From Nitzschia sp. DOCU1 (Eukaryota > Bacillariophyta > Bacillariophyceae > Bacillariales > Bacillariaceae), in the NCBI GenBank assembly GCA_951394045.1, contig OX595998.1, forward strand, positions 124,001-188,000: a stretch of DNA of 64,000 nt. The letters are read 5' to 3'. A model generated the notes under the pieces. It was not told where the DNA came from. It was given only the letters and a program-made list of their open reading frames with translations, and ran no database searches. Position numbers and translations under genes: made by a program. How positions within the stretch are numbered: the first letter of the stretch is position 1; the number at the start of each line of letters is the position of its first letter. Shown here piece by piece: positions 44,072 to 55,378 of the stretch.

Positions 44072-47000
44072 AGGTGTGAGCGAGCTGTACACGAAAAATC
44101 TAGTTTAATGCATGACTTTAAGGACGAGTTATCCTATTACAAAGTCTCTGAAAGAGTAGGTGGGAAACGCAAAAATTGCGGATGTGACGAAGTTTTCGTT
44201 TTCCACGAGCAACGCGATGGGGCACGACATACGCGCCCATCTGCCTATATACCATCCGAGCCAGGCGAGGTATTCGCCTCGTTGGACCAATGCATTAATT
44301 ACCGTATCGTGGCGGAATCGCACGCGATAACACGACTGTACAACCGAAGCTTCCAGGTGACATCCGACCTTGGCAACTACGACATGATCATTGGCAGAGA
44401 TCTTCTGCGAGAACTAGGTGTCAAGTTCGACTTCAAGACAAGGGAAGTCGAATGGGACTCAGCTGCTATTGCAATGAAAATATTTGGCGAGACGCCCGAC
44501 GAAGACGCCTGGCAGGCCGAGGCAGATGGCGGTGCCAAGTCTATTAAACAAATATTAGACGCTAAATATGCCCCAGCGGACATCCCGCAGAAAATCTCCG
44601 AGATGGACCATCTGTCGGAAGAGGATAAATCCGCCCTCAAGACGCTTCTTCAGAAACATGAGACGCTCTTTGACGGCACGCTCGGTACTTGGAAAGGCGA
44701 GCCCTATGATATTGAGCTAAAACCTAATGTCACGCCATATCATGCGAGGCCATATCCAGTGCCGAAGGCATATGAACAGACGCTACGCGACGAGGTCGAT
44801 CGCCTCTGCGCAGTCGGCGTACTAAAGAAAGTTAACCGCTCTGAATGGGCGGCACCGTCGTTCATCATCCCAAAGAAGGACAAAACGGTGCGGTTCATCA
44901 ACGACTTTCGCGAGCTCAACAAGCGAATTAAGAGGAAGCCATTCCCACTACCAAAGATACAAGAGCTACTGTTAAAACTAGAGGGTTTTCAGTACGGTAC
45001 TAGTTTAGACTTAAACATGGGCTACTACCATGTGGAACTTAGCCCGAATGCAAGGAAACTTTGCACTCTCGTCTTCCCGTGGGGAAAATATGAGATGCAA
45101 CGACTACCTATGGGACTCAGCAATAGCCCCGATATCTTTCAAGAAAAGATGTAGTCGCTGTTCGCGGATCTAGAGTACATACGTACGTACATAGACGACC
45201 TTCTAGTACTTACTAAAGGTAGTTACCTAGACCACCTAGAGAAGCTCGACGTGGTACTACAATGTCTGAAAAACACAGGACTCAAGGTGAACATCAAGAA
45301 GTCCTTCTTCGCAAAAGCAGAGCTTGAATACCTTGGCTACTGGATTACCTGAGACGGCATCCAACCCGTAGCAACCAAAGTGCAGGCAATTCAAGCCATG
45401 CTCGCACCGCGCAATAAAAAGGAACTACGCGCTTTCATCGGTATCGTGAATTATTATCACGATATGTGGGTGCGCCGCTCGCACATCCTCGCCCTGCTCG
45501 CATCACTTACGTCAAAAACGGCTAAGTGGGAGTGGACCAGCGCGCACCAAAATGCATTTGACACGATGAAGAAAATAATAAGTAAGGAAGTTCTCCTGAC
45601 TTACCCGAACTTTCACTTACCGTTCGATATACATACCGACGCGAGCGACACGCAGCTTGGCGCAGTCATCTCGCAAAACGGAAAGCCGATCGCGTGCTAT
45701 AGTCGCAAACTCAATCCCGCGCAAACACGGTATACTACTACCGAGCGGGAACTACTAGCTATTGTAGAAACGCTCAAGGAGTTTCGTACGATTCTCCTGG
45801 GTCAACAGATTCGAGTCTACACTGACCACAAAAATCTCACCTATAAGAATTTTAATACTGAACGCGTTATGCGCTGGCGACTCATCCTCGAAGAGTATGG
45901 TCCCGAACTAGTATACGTTAGAGGTGAGACGAACGTAGTAGCGGACGCTCTTAGTTGACTTGGTAAGGACGAAAAGCCCTTTACCAAGGCCAACTTCGCA
46001 GAGTACTTTGGGGGCGACGAGCTACCCGAAAGCATCTTCCCCCTCACCTACAAGTACATTATGCGACATCAACGCAAAGATACCGCGCTTCTCCAGAAAG
46101 CAGCGTCGGACAATAGATATAGTGTAAAGGTTTTTCGTGGGGGCGGTAAGAAACGTCCTCTAGTAGTTAGGGATAGTAAGATAGTTATTCCGCAGTCACT
46201 CCAACGTCGATGCGTTGAGTGGTACCACGAGACACTGTGTCATCCGGGCGAGACCCGAACGGAGCACACGATTCGGCAGCACTTCTACTGGAAAGGACTG
46301 CGAACAGACGTGGTCGACATCTGCAAAAAATGCAGGCTGTGCCAATTAACAAAGCACAAGACCCTTAAGTATGGGCACCTGCCAATTAAGGAACCCGAGA
46401 GCGAACCCTGGGAAATCCTATGTGTCGACCTCATAGGCCCTTCTTCGATTAACCAGGGTAAACGACATAAAGGTAAACAGAAACAACTCGAGCTTTGGTG
46501 CCTTACCATGATTGACCCGGCAACTGGCTGGTTTGAGATGGTTCGCGTGCCCAACAAAGAGGCTTTTAGTATCGCCGAATTAGCCGAAAAGACGTGGTTC
46601 ACAAGATACCCGTGGCCACAACAAGTCATTTATGACCGCGGTACGGAGTTCATGGGGGAATTCCGGCGAATGGTCAAGGAAGACTACAGCGTGCTTGCGC
46701 GCCCAATCACTGCGAGGAATCCGCAGGCGAACGCAATACTCGACATAGTACACCAAACTATCGGGAACATGATTCGTACGTTTGAACTGCAGCACTCAGA
46801 CGATACAGTCGGTCTCGATGGAATCCTGGCAGCTGTGATGTTCGCCGTTCGCGCGACATACCACACTACGCTACAGGCCACGCCGATGCAACTAGTATTC
46901 GGTAGAGATGCTATTCTCAACACCCGCTTCGAAGCTAACTGGAAGCTCATCCGTGAGCGCAAGATGCAGTGCATTGCGAAGAACAATGCAGCAGAAAACA

Positions 47001-47197
47001 AAACGCGATTGCCGTATGAGTATCGCGTAGGCCAACAGATCATGATCAAGCAGGACCAACAACGTAAATTCGGTGCTAACCCCTATGATGGTCCGTATCC
47101 AATAGTCGCCGTGAATGACAACGGTACAGTACGTATCCAGAAGGGTGCCGTTACTCAGACTTGGAACATTCGTAACATACATCCCTATCATAGTTAA
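44072..47197 (+). pseudogene. G-B pol with three in-frame stops
   Basis: One frame carries the second half of a protease (Y-D-M-I-I-G-R-D-L-L) without the usual D-S/T-G. RT has Y-I-D-D-L-L-V-L. RNase H has H-T-D-A-S-D-T-Q-L-G-A-V. Integrase has H-E-T-L-C-H-P-G, C-R-L-C, C-V-D-L-I-G-P, Y-D-R-G-T-E-F and N-A-I-L-D-I-V-H-Q. The last shows Asp where G-A has the catalytic Glu of L-E-R-V-H. Stops are TAG 45152-45154, TGA 45350-45352 and TGA 45956-45958. The true end is TAA/TAG near 47197 after H-P-Y-H-S. Confidence 0.85.
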
Positions 47198-47224
47198 GTC
47201 CTGTCCCTCCGTCATGGGGGTGGA

Positions 47225-47757
47225 TGCAGTACACTGCTTTGCACGTCGACTCCTTCGAATGATTGTAGTCCAAAATTATTAGTCTATTTAGTCATGTGTG
47301 ACATCATGTGTGATGACGTAGCATGACGAAAGCGTTGCGCGCGGACCCGGACGCTAGGCCGGTCTCGGACATCGTCCGACAAGGCCCATTACCTATTGAC
47401 GTCACCGACGACGTGACGTTGCATGACGCAGGCATCGTGCATGACTCCAACTAGTCGAATGCCGATGAGATCCTAGTGTCAATGCCACCCAAGAATTGGC
47501 ACCTCGATGACATTGAGGTAACTATACTTAATTCCAGAGTAGCTGACGACGTCCAAAGAACCCTAGTACAACGTCGTAGCTAGTCTACTACAAGATGCAT
47601 CAACCTCCTGTTCGGATTGTTGTCGATGCATGTCAAAGGTCTCGACTCTACTGGAGCTACGAGAGCCTACGAGACAACTTGCATGAGAAATACATCTAGT
47701 TTCTAACCTAGCCATAAATTTTCACAACTAATTCGATCCTACAAACAACGTAGTGCA
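47225..47757 (+). repeat. G-B 3' LTR
   Basis: 533 bp, with a 19-bp insertion (GTCGTAGCTAGTCTACTAC region, about 47570-47590) relative to the 5' LTR. Confidence 0.9.
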
Positions 47758-48590
47758 CCAGGTTGGTTCATGTGGGATTGAGCCATCGTCTCTTTGTTCC
47801 AATTTAATCCCTAGGAAACTTGAGAAGGATTCTTCGCGGGTAAGTGCGAATCCGTCGTCTTCGAGTTCTTTCACCAGCTTGTCGATCTCACTGTCTGTTG
47901 GCGCCGCAATCCCAGTGTCGTCAACGTATAGCATCATCATGAGTTTTGGTCGGTACAGTAGGCAAGGGTCCTGCTTTGACTCGGTGAATCCAAGTTTCTT
48001 CAGGGATTTGCGAAGATGAAGCCACCATAGCCGCGAGCTAATCGACAACCCATAGTGCGATTTTAGGAGCTTGAGACAAGTGTTGGGACCTTTGGTTGAT
48101 CGGAATCCTCGGGGCAGTTGCAACCAGATGGGGTCTTTGAGGGTGGCCTGGTCGAAGGCATTGGAAAAGTCGATGGTAGCCGTCACCCATTTCTTCAAGA
48201 GTGCGATGATTAGGAATACTCGCACTGTCGGCCAAGCCACAACAGGTGCGTATGTTTCTCTGTCTTCATCCTTCATGAGATCCCCTCGAGAACACCACCT
48301 GCCTTTGTATTTCTTGACTTCACCATCAGGTGCTCTCTTGCGGCGAAACGTCCAGGTTCCTGGATATATTCTTCCCTTTGCTTCCGAGGTAGGTACTTCG
48401 ATCCAGGTACCGTGGTCTTGGAGTTCCTGTATTTCACGTTGCGCCGCCTCACGCCATTGCTCCCTCTCTTCGGGAATTGCCATAGCTTCATCCCAAGTCA
48501 GAGTGTCGGGATCTTTCATGCTACCTGCGGTTGCGGCGCGATATGCTGCGGCTTCGAAGAAGGATGGGTCAGTTTCAATGCTGAAGTGGT
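47758..48590 (-). pseudogene. Copia reverse transcriptase segment
   Basis: On the minus strand: P-S-F-F-E-A-A-A-Y, W-R-E-A-A-Q-R-E-I, G-T-W-I-E-V-P, F-R-R-K-R-A-P-D-G, Y-A-P-V-V-A-W-P-T-V-R, D-F-S-N-A-F-D-Q-A and the catalytic L-Y-V-D-D-T. These are copia RT blocks in order. The frame is open upstream of M-K-D-P-D at 48519 to about 48650. It joins the segment at 42330 after G-B removal (E-P-T-W-L-I-H-K). Confidence 0.85.
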
Positions 48591-49860
48591 TTGCCTGGGG
48601 TTGTTCGAAGTCCTCATTGAACAGTGCAGGTCGGGAAAGTCTTCTTGGTTCAAATCGGCTGCTGTGCTTTCATCATCGTCGATTACTCGCTGTGCCAATG
48701 GAGGTAGTGAGCTTGCCTCGCTGTCGTTGTTGTTGCTGTGAGCATCATTTGCATTGTCAACTTCATTCTTCCACCGGGTTACCTTGTTCTCATACTCTTT
48801 GTCCAACTGCTCCAACGTCTTGCTAAGAGAGATTGTCGTCGCATGAGCAGAGTCATCAACACTTCGATGGTGGCTCGAGGCTGGGGTGACACAGTCAATG
48901 TTCATCCACTGATTGATGAGAGCCTGACCTTGGCCTTCAATTGATTCTTCAGAGTTGTTTGGGACGGTGGCATCGCTTCCATTGTTGATGGTGAGTTCCC
49001 GTCGATCATTGTCATTGGTTCTGCTTGTTTCACTCTCACCAACATTGTTATTTTCAAGGCTTGCATTCAGGATTGATTCCCAATCTTCAGGACTAAAGTC
49101 CGCCAGGTAGGCTCCGAATTCTTGACCTGGGTGTGGTTCGCCAACTTGCTCATTGCTCCGATCTAACTCCGAGTCCACATAGGATTGGTCGTTTGACAGA
49201 CCTTGTAACAGCGGCTGCGGATCTTGGCGAGGGTTAGACATGGCGACGAAATGATAGAACAGTTGGGTCTCGTGGTCGGGGCCAGGCACTCTTCCATTCA
49301 AGAGGTAAGTGACTCCAAGTCTGGCGATCAAGTCCTTGAATTCTGTTGGATATGTTGCACTGTTTTGATTTTGTAATAACATGCCTTCGTTGATGACGCA
49401 GAGGTTTTCCAAGAGATTTTTCATGGTAAAGATTTTCAGAGGTAAGCATCGCCATAGAAACCTGATCATGTACGCCGTTGCTTTCTCAACATCTTGATTC
49501 TCGAACAGTATTGCAATGTGAGGAGGACAGGAATAGACGAATCGCAGGAAGTTCCTTATGTGCCTTGCGTCTCGTGGAGGTCTTGCAGGGAATTTCCATG
49601 ATCGTTGTTGGTAGGTAGGAACTCCATTCCCATTGACGGTTCCACCGTTGTCCCACATTACATGGTAAGATCCAACGTTGGGATACTGTTCGTCTTGGAG
49701 GAATCGATGTCCAAATCTCTTGCGGATATAGTCGAGAACGTTGTTGAGATCTTGGAGAAATCGTTTCTTGTCGGATGGGTAGTTGAGAGCATTATCGACG
49801 GCGTAAACGACTCGACTTGGTAAGTTCGGAGATGGCCTGCTTGCTTGTTGTTCATCATAG
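48516..49860 (-). pseudogene. Copia linker ORF of unknown function between integrase and RT
   Basis: Open on the minus strand from about 49858 to TGA at 48518-48516, with a Met at 49658. The N-terminal half is folded-looking (N-Y-P-S-D-K-K-R-F-L, L-D-Y-I-R-K-R-F-G-H, F-L-R-F-V-Y-S-C-P-P). The C-terminal half is Asn/Ser-rich. It is shifted one frame from the RT, whose frame overlaps its last 40 codons. Such a long (over 400-codon) insert is not standard for copia. It may be a family-specific domain or a captured gene. Confidence 0.55.
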
Positions 49861-49874
49861 CGTTGGCTCTCATC

Positions 49875-52402
49875 TTACGTTTCGTCATCGTGTTCTTCAT
49901 CACTATCTTGTTGGCTTTGGTTCCGACGGTATTGCACGTAGGTAAGTCCTGTGTCCTCACAGTTGGTGCAGTAAAGGCCCAACAGTCCTTGGCTCTCACA
50001 TCGTGGACACTCGCCCACCTCATACTCAGCTGTCACCGTTGAGTCATCATCAGGGTAAGATTCGGCGTCAGGGTCGTCTTGATCGCTGGCTGAGATCATG
50101 TTTGCTTGATATTCCTCCATCGACATGTCATCTGACCATGCGTCTTCATCTTCTACGTAGCTCTCTGGGTCTGATGGATAATCTTGCTCCCATTGTTGGG
50201 AGTTGTCCTTGTATTCATGGTAAGCAAATTCGAAGTCCATTGTGCTATCGAATCGGATGATCTCACTTTCAATCTCTTGCAGGCTAAATTCATAGCCATA
50301 GCCTTGATGTCCGTCAAACCCAAGACGAGATGGAGCACGGCGTCGCCTTTGCGTTCTTGGTTGTGGCGGGATTGGTTCTTGACGCTTCTTTGGAGATGGC
50401 TTGGGAGGCGTTGGAGCGACTGTTGACGTTGGAACGGCTGCTGACTTTGGTGTTGGTAGCGGTGTCTCGGATGATTCGTTGACTATTGGGGAACTGGTTT
50501 CAATCGCAGGCAAAGTCGGTTTCAGTGGCGAAGGGGGCGTGGGAGTTTGAATCGTCGGCGGTGGTGGTGCAGAGGCAACCATTGGCGATTGCTTTGGTTG
50601 TGGGTCATTCTTCTCCCTCTCAATCGGCAGTGGGGACAGCGTCGGAGCCAAAGGTGGAAAGGGGGCGAGAGTTGGCAGTGGGGTTGGTGGGTGGGCGTCG
50701 AAAGCAGTACGAACTCGTTCTTGTTGTGCCGATGGTGGCTCGCTCGTCTCTTCGTCTTGCAGGTTTCCAATTTCTTCTTCGTTTGCAGGATATTGAAATG
50801 TGGAGTCCCCGAATAGCTTGGTCCATTGTGGCGTTCCAAAGTCTGGTAGCTCTTCGACATTGGCTGCCACCGTTGCGAACCAATCATCAAAGATGCAGTG
50901 CCATTGTGGTGTAATTGATCCAGTGCCGGTGTTCAAGACCAAAGGTACACTGTAGGCATGGCGGGAGCTCACTCCCATATGCATGGTACGATCTGATCGC
51001 ACTTTGAACCTTGGGATCTTCTTACCATCTTGTAGCCCTTTCTCCAATACGTATACAGGTGAGCCCCAGACGTGGAGGTCGTGGAGCTTGGATTGCAGCC
51101 ATCGAGTTCTGGTGAATACGTCGTGAGGGCTTAGACTGGTGGCAAGATTCGGCATGTGGTTGAATAAGAATACAGCGTAGTCCACTGCCATTGGCCAAAG
51201 ACATGGGTCTGCCATTTCGGGCCAATGAATCGCCGAATGAAGCATCATGACCCATGCCATGGTAAGTATTGATCGGATTGCGCGCTCAGCAACGCCGTTA
51301 TGATGATGGGCCCCAACGCCAGCGAATCTCAAAATCTGTCGAAATGTTTCCAGGTGCTTGGTAAATCTGCTGGAAGTGAACGCAGATCCATTGTCTGAAA
51401 CCTAAGTTCCTGCAATCACTCCGCAATCTCTTGCCATGGACTCAAAGTTGTTCTTTGCTTGTAGAGTCTCGTGAGTGTTCAAATGCTTCTGGTAAGTCAC
51501 ATGGACGAAACCAGAGCATTGGTCGACGAAGAGTGCGCCACCACTGTACATTTCGTTCTCACTTGTTTTCCCTTTGGACTCGAAGAGTCTCCCTTTAGTG
51601 CTGCAGACGAAGTGATCGACGCTCACTCTTTCTCCAGGGTGGAGAGCATCTTCCTTTAGTACTCCTTGGCGGTCTTTCACTTGGGTTGTTGTGGTCCCTG
51701 GAATAGAGCAGCGAACTTGTGCTCCAAAGAGGCAGGCGGCGCATTTCGGCGGTGAAGTAATGCGGCAGCAACTTTGATGTAAGTTACGCCTTGCTGTAGA
51801 TGTTGCAAGGACCCCAGCCCTCATCAAGAACTGAATCTTTTTCATCAACAGGTGCCCGAGGCGATAATGCCACCTCAAGAGCTCCTTCTCCGCTTCCGTT
51901 AGATTTGAATTGGAGTCATGGACCGTGGTCAGCATCTCGGCTAGCCCGGCCATGGCTTCATTCATTTTGTTGTTTCGGAAGGCAGTGGAAGTCGGCAGGT
52001 TGTTTAATGGGTTGTTGTGTGTGGCGATCTGTCCTAGTCCATGTTGGGACAGATCGCACAACAACTTGCCATCCGTGAGCTCAATCCTACCCTTGGGGTA
52101 GGCACGCAACAATCCTCCAGTACTCAGGAGCCGTACTGTGGAATTAGGTACGTAGAAGGCTTGCACTTCGATTGCGACTACTCTGCCGTCGGTTCCCATG
52201 AAACACCATCTCACCGTTCCAACTCCTTGGATTCTCAACCCTTTTGCAATCCCTTTTAGGATTAACAAAGCTCCAGGTCGCTTGAGGGCGCCGACGAAGT
52301 CATCTTTGTTGTTCGTGATGGCATAGCTGGCGCCGCTGTCCCAGATGACTTGAAAGCTCCCATATCGCTGGTAAGTGTAATCAAACCCTGAAATGGGGCT
52401 TT
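49875..52402 (-). pseudogene. Copia protease-integrase segment
   Basis: The protease active site W-D-S-G-A-S-Y lies at about 52331-52348. Integrase follows with finger H-Y-R-L-G-H and C-A-A-C, core V-D-H-F, V-S-D-N-G-S and N-G-V-A-E-R-A. A TAG at 51404-51402 splits it just before V-S-D-N-G (CAG to TAG). Beyond the core is a Pro/Ser-rich region, then Q-R-R-R-R-A-P-S-R. The end, TAA at 49875, is preceded by a C-P-R-C...C-T-N-C zinc-ribbon-like pair. A TGA just upstream of the protease separates it from the preceding ORF. Confidence 0.8.
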
Positions 52403-52498
52403 GTATTCGTCACTTGATTGGCTAACTGAATCCTTTCCTTCTCGAATGCTCACGGGTGGTACGTGATGAACCTCGTATGGGCGCATGTTGGGGTGTCT

Positions 52499-53245
52499 TC
52501 AGCGTCGGTTGGGACGGGGAGCTGGAGGTCGACTTCGTTTGCGGCATTTCGGCATTGGTGGTGTTGGCGGCTCAGTTTTTGTATTGTGTCCATTCGGGTA
52601 GAGGGTAATCTTGATGAGTTCCCAAAGTTGCTCCCTCCAGATCAGCTTTCGTCGGGTGTTGAAGTGTCCGTCGGTACGAAGTCTCGTTGGGTATTGTCGG
52701 TGAAACTTGTGGTTTCGGAACTTGTCGGGTTGACGGCGATTCTTCTTCTTCTTCCAACGCCAGTAGTGCTGGGCAATGAAGCGGAGTTGAGGGCGACGGT
52801 ACAGTGGGATTGGGTCTTGGAGGGCGGAGTACAAGAGAGTTCCGAAGGCAGATTCGAATAACCCGGCCCATAGCATCGGGGCTAGGGCATACAGCCCATA
52901 GTTCAAGAGCAAGAGCAACCCTGTTGTACCAAGCAGTCCCATCAAGGGAACTCCAAATGCTTCAAAGGAGTCTCCTAGATCGAGGCACCAGGCGGCTGGA
53001 TCCTCGATGAGACCAAGGTTCGCTTCGACTTGGCTTGGACCTTCAGTGCGCTTACGATGGGTACCAGAGTGGTGAGTAGTTGACCAGTGGCGGCACTTGT
53101 CACAGTAGAAGAACTTTGTTCCGTTCTGTTCCTTCTCATACACTTCGACTCCTCCTTCGCTTCTAGCAGGCTTCATTCCTTCAGGCGGAGGTGAGTACTT
53201 CCAATTTTTTTCTTGTTGTCTTTGTTTCCTTTGAAAGTTACTCAT
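52499..53245 (-). CDS. Copia extra ORF: C2H2-like finger plus hydrophobic segments
   Basis: ATG at 53245 overlaps the gag stop as ATGA (gag TGA 53244-53242), allowing coupled re-initiation or frameshifting. The 248-aa product starts M-S-N-F-Q-R-K-Q-R. It has F-Y-C-D-K-C-R-H-W-S-T-T-H-H-S-G-T-H (a Cys2/His finger like those before copia protease in diatom elements). Two hydrophobic stretches follow (L-M-G-L-L-G-T-T-G-L-L-L-L-L and L-Y-A-L-A-P-M-L-W-A-G-L). A basic C-terminus ends at TGA 52499. The membrane-like part is unusual for copia. Confidence 0.55.
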   Translation of the reverse strand: MSNFQRKQRQQEKNWKYSPPPEGMKPARSEGGVEVYEKEQNGTKFFYCDKCRHWSTTHHSGTHRKRTEGPSQVEANLGLIEDPAAWCLDLGDSFEAFGVPLMGLLGTTGLLLLLNYGLYALAPMLWAGLFESAFGTLLYSALQDPIPLYRRPQLRFIAQHYWRWKKKKNRRQPDKFRNHKFHRQYPTRLRTDGHFNTRRKLIWREQLWELIKITLYPNGHNTKTEPPTPPMPKCRKRSRPPAPRPNRR

Positions 53246-54498
53246 TTCTCATGCCTGTTACCATTGTTGCTTTGTTCCTTCTTTGGATCGGGGCAATCTT
53301 TGGAGAAGTGCCCAGGCTTTCCACAGTTGTAGCAGTTGCCAAAGATTTTCTTGTCCTTGTCTTTGGCTGGGTGACCGCGGTTCGCGATCAAAGTGTTGAG
53401 TTGGGCGTTGGTAAGTGTCACGAGATTGGTTCCGGGTGGTGCTACCGCCGATGCAAGGTGCGCACCAAATCCAGCTGGTGGCTTCTTGAGGTCTTTTGCA
53501 TGTGTTGCGGCTGGCCATGTCTTGGCTAACATGCGTACGTTGTATTCTTTCTCAGCCTTGTCGAGAATATCTTCGTAGGTGAGTCCTTCCTTTGTGACGT
53601 ATTTGTCCCGCTCCTCGATACTCATAAATTGCAGCTTCATCACGAGCGCTTCATCGAGTTTGTTTTCAAGAGTGCGCAACTTGTGGCGAAACCCTTCATC
53701 GCCGGCAGTCATCAAGTTGGTTAGGATGTTCTTGGTAAGTTGATGTTCGTAGCTGCTCGAGATGACAAGTTGTTCGCATTGTTCTCAAATGGCCTCACTG
53801 TACTCCTCGATATTTTCTCCAGGGAATGACTGCGGCTTGAGATCTTTGGCTTCTTGCTTGAGTATGTCGTTTCGGTCGAGCGTTGCGACCAAGATAGCAT
53901 GCGTAAAACGCAGCCAAAGGACGACAAAGGGTTCGTCAGGTTTCATGCGCTTCTTGATCTTCTCTTGAAGCTTGGAGTCAAGGACGTTGATCAAGGCTTC
54001 CTTGCATGCCATATCAGCAGTGGTATCGTAAGTGTCGAACTTTCTTAGTTCGGCCTTCTTCGTGGCGGTCTCAATATCATACCGCGTGAAGTGCTTGATG
54101 ATGTTAAGCGTGGTGAGTGGCTCGAGTGGGTCCTGTACGTATAGCACATGATCGATTCCATGGTGCTCACAGTTTTTCTGAAACTCGCGTTGTAAGGTAC
54201 GGAAGTCTTCAGGCTTCTTGTACTTGAACACTTCTTTTAATCCTTCGCACTGTTGCTTGTAGGCGGTTTGGTGGGACCCCACCTTGGTTGAACGGTGTTA
54301 CTTCGGGTTAGAGAAGGTTGCGTTGGGGTCGGCAAGACCACTCCAGTCGGCTTTGGGTACGCCGCCGGTCCAGGCGACGTAGGTGTCGTGGGATACCTGA
54401 TGGTATCCACCCATGATGGACTTCTGCGGCTTCCAGATGGTTGTAGCTTGAGTCGGGGTCGCGGCTACGGGCTCTTGGCCACTTGGTTCGGTCGACAT
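53242..54498 (-). pseudogene. Copia gag with two in-frame stops
   Basis: ATG at 54498 (M-S-T-E-P-S-G-Q-E-P). In-frame TAA at 54300-54298 and TGA at 53787-53785 interrupt it, with end TGA at 53242. The C-terminal third has a classic CCHC knuckle C-Y-N-C-G-K-P-G-H-F-S-K-D-C, which packages element RNA. The TGA can be explained by CGA to TGA. Confidence 0.85.
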
Positions 54499-54843
54499 AA
54501 CGCTCGACGGTAGAACTTCGATCCCTGTGGGCTCGATTGGTTCTTGTTCGGTTTGGTCTACTTCGTCCGATGCGGTTCCGGTGAAGAACGTAAACGTGCG
54601 TTCAAGGATTGCTCCTGGAGAGAACCTTGAAGTATCTGGCGATTGTTCTCCTTCGCGGTGGTTGATCAGTTCACCGCTTGTTAGAGACGTCCCAGATCCT
54701 GCAGAACTTGGCGTGTCGCCTTCCGGTAAGTCGATACCGTGCTCCAGCTTGTAGCTGTTTGTCTTTGCTCGAGTGACTCAAGCAGGTTTCTTCTTCAGAG
54801 GAAACGTGAAGCTTGTTAGGCAAACGATTTGGGCTCGTTAACC
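54499..54843 (-). other. Copia 5' leader
   Basis: 345 bp between LTR and gag. Right after the LTR the minus strand reads GGTTAACGAGCCCAAATCG. This partly resembles the complement of an initiator-tRNA anticodon arm, so a half-tRNA primer as in Drosophila copia is possible. There is no 12-bp palindrome. Confidence 0.4.
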
Positions 54844-55212
54844 TGTAGAGATAGTACTGAAATATACGTAGATTTCTGTGTGACAACTCGAACCTGTGTT
54901 CAAATTATAAGTCGTTATCGAGTGCTAGAATTTGCAAGATCAACCTCTTGATCTTGTCGAGTATGTTGAATGTATTGAAACCGGCTCTTGTAATAGTATC
55001 TTCAACTTCATCGTCGGCTTCAATTGTGGTAGTAATAGTAGTGGTGGTTTACAGCAAGATATCCTTCAATAGTTGGGGATCCAAAGATACGGTAGCTAGA
55101 GTCGGTGAAGATTCATTCAAGATCGCTGACTCGTTTGAACCACCGAGGGATCCATAGCCCATTGATTCAATCGACCCCAGTTCATGACCGGATGACATAG
55201 GCAACCTCAACT
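54844..55212 (-). repeat. Copia 5' LTR
   Basis: 369 bp, three differences from 33076-33444. ATCAG follows at 55213-55217. Confidence 0.85.
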
Positions 55213-55217
55213 ATCAG

Positions 55218-55378
55218 TACGGACTGTCCAACATGGCGCGGGTGATCCTTGCGCGGCGACGCTGGCAAGTCCGATTTTGCAACGACGACAAGCCCATGCT
55301 GGGATCGACGTATTACCAAAAGAACAGAACGAAATCATCTTCATGTATTACCTATGTATATTATACAACGAAACTTGG
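55218..55378. other. 3' flank of the LNR gene, no gene seen
   Basis: Short spacer between the copia TSD and the LNR gene stop codon. It presumably includes the gene's 3' UTR, so the copia insertion lies very close to, or in, the transcript end. Confidence 0.5.

Larger units (their letters stand above)
42331..47757 (+). mobile_element. Ty3/gypsy element G-B, decayed
   Basis: LTRs at 42331-42844 (514 bp) and 47225-47757 (533 bp; a 19-bp local insertion accounts for the difference) start TGCAGTACAC and end ACGTAGTGCA. The TSD is CCAG (42327-42330, 47758-47761). Gag and pol are in one frame with a TGA between them. Pol has three further stops. A purine tract ATGGGGGTGGA precedes the 3' LTR. About four LTR substitutions make it older than G-A. 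Confidence 0.95.
33076..55212 (-). mobile_element. Ty1/copia element (diatom type) carrying three nested insertions
   Basis: Two 369-bp LTRs (33076-33444, 54844-55212) bound a minus-strand element. ATCAG flanks both ends (33071-33075, 55213-55217). The order is gag with CCHC knuckle, an extra zinc-finger/membrane ORF, protease, integrase, a linker ORF, RT and RNase H, so integrase precedes RT as in copia. Removing the TRIM, G-A and G-B with one TSD each leaves about 8.75 kb and restores the RNase H frame at each junction. Several in-frame stops mean it is dead. The LTRs differ at three positions by eye. Confidence 0.9.

Noticed and set aside
54825..54843. Palindromic primer site in copia
   Set aside because: Only GTTAAC is symmetric; the 12-bp perfect palindrome seen in the gypsy elements and TRIM is absent.
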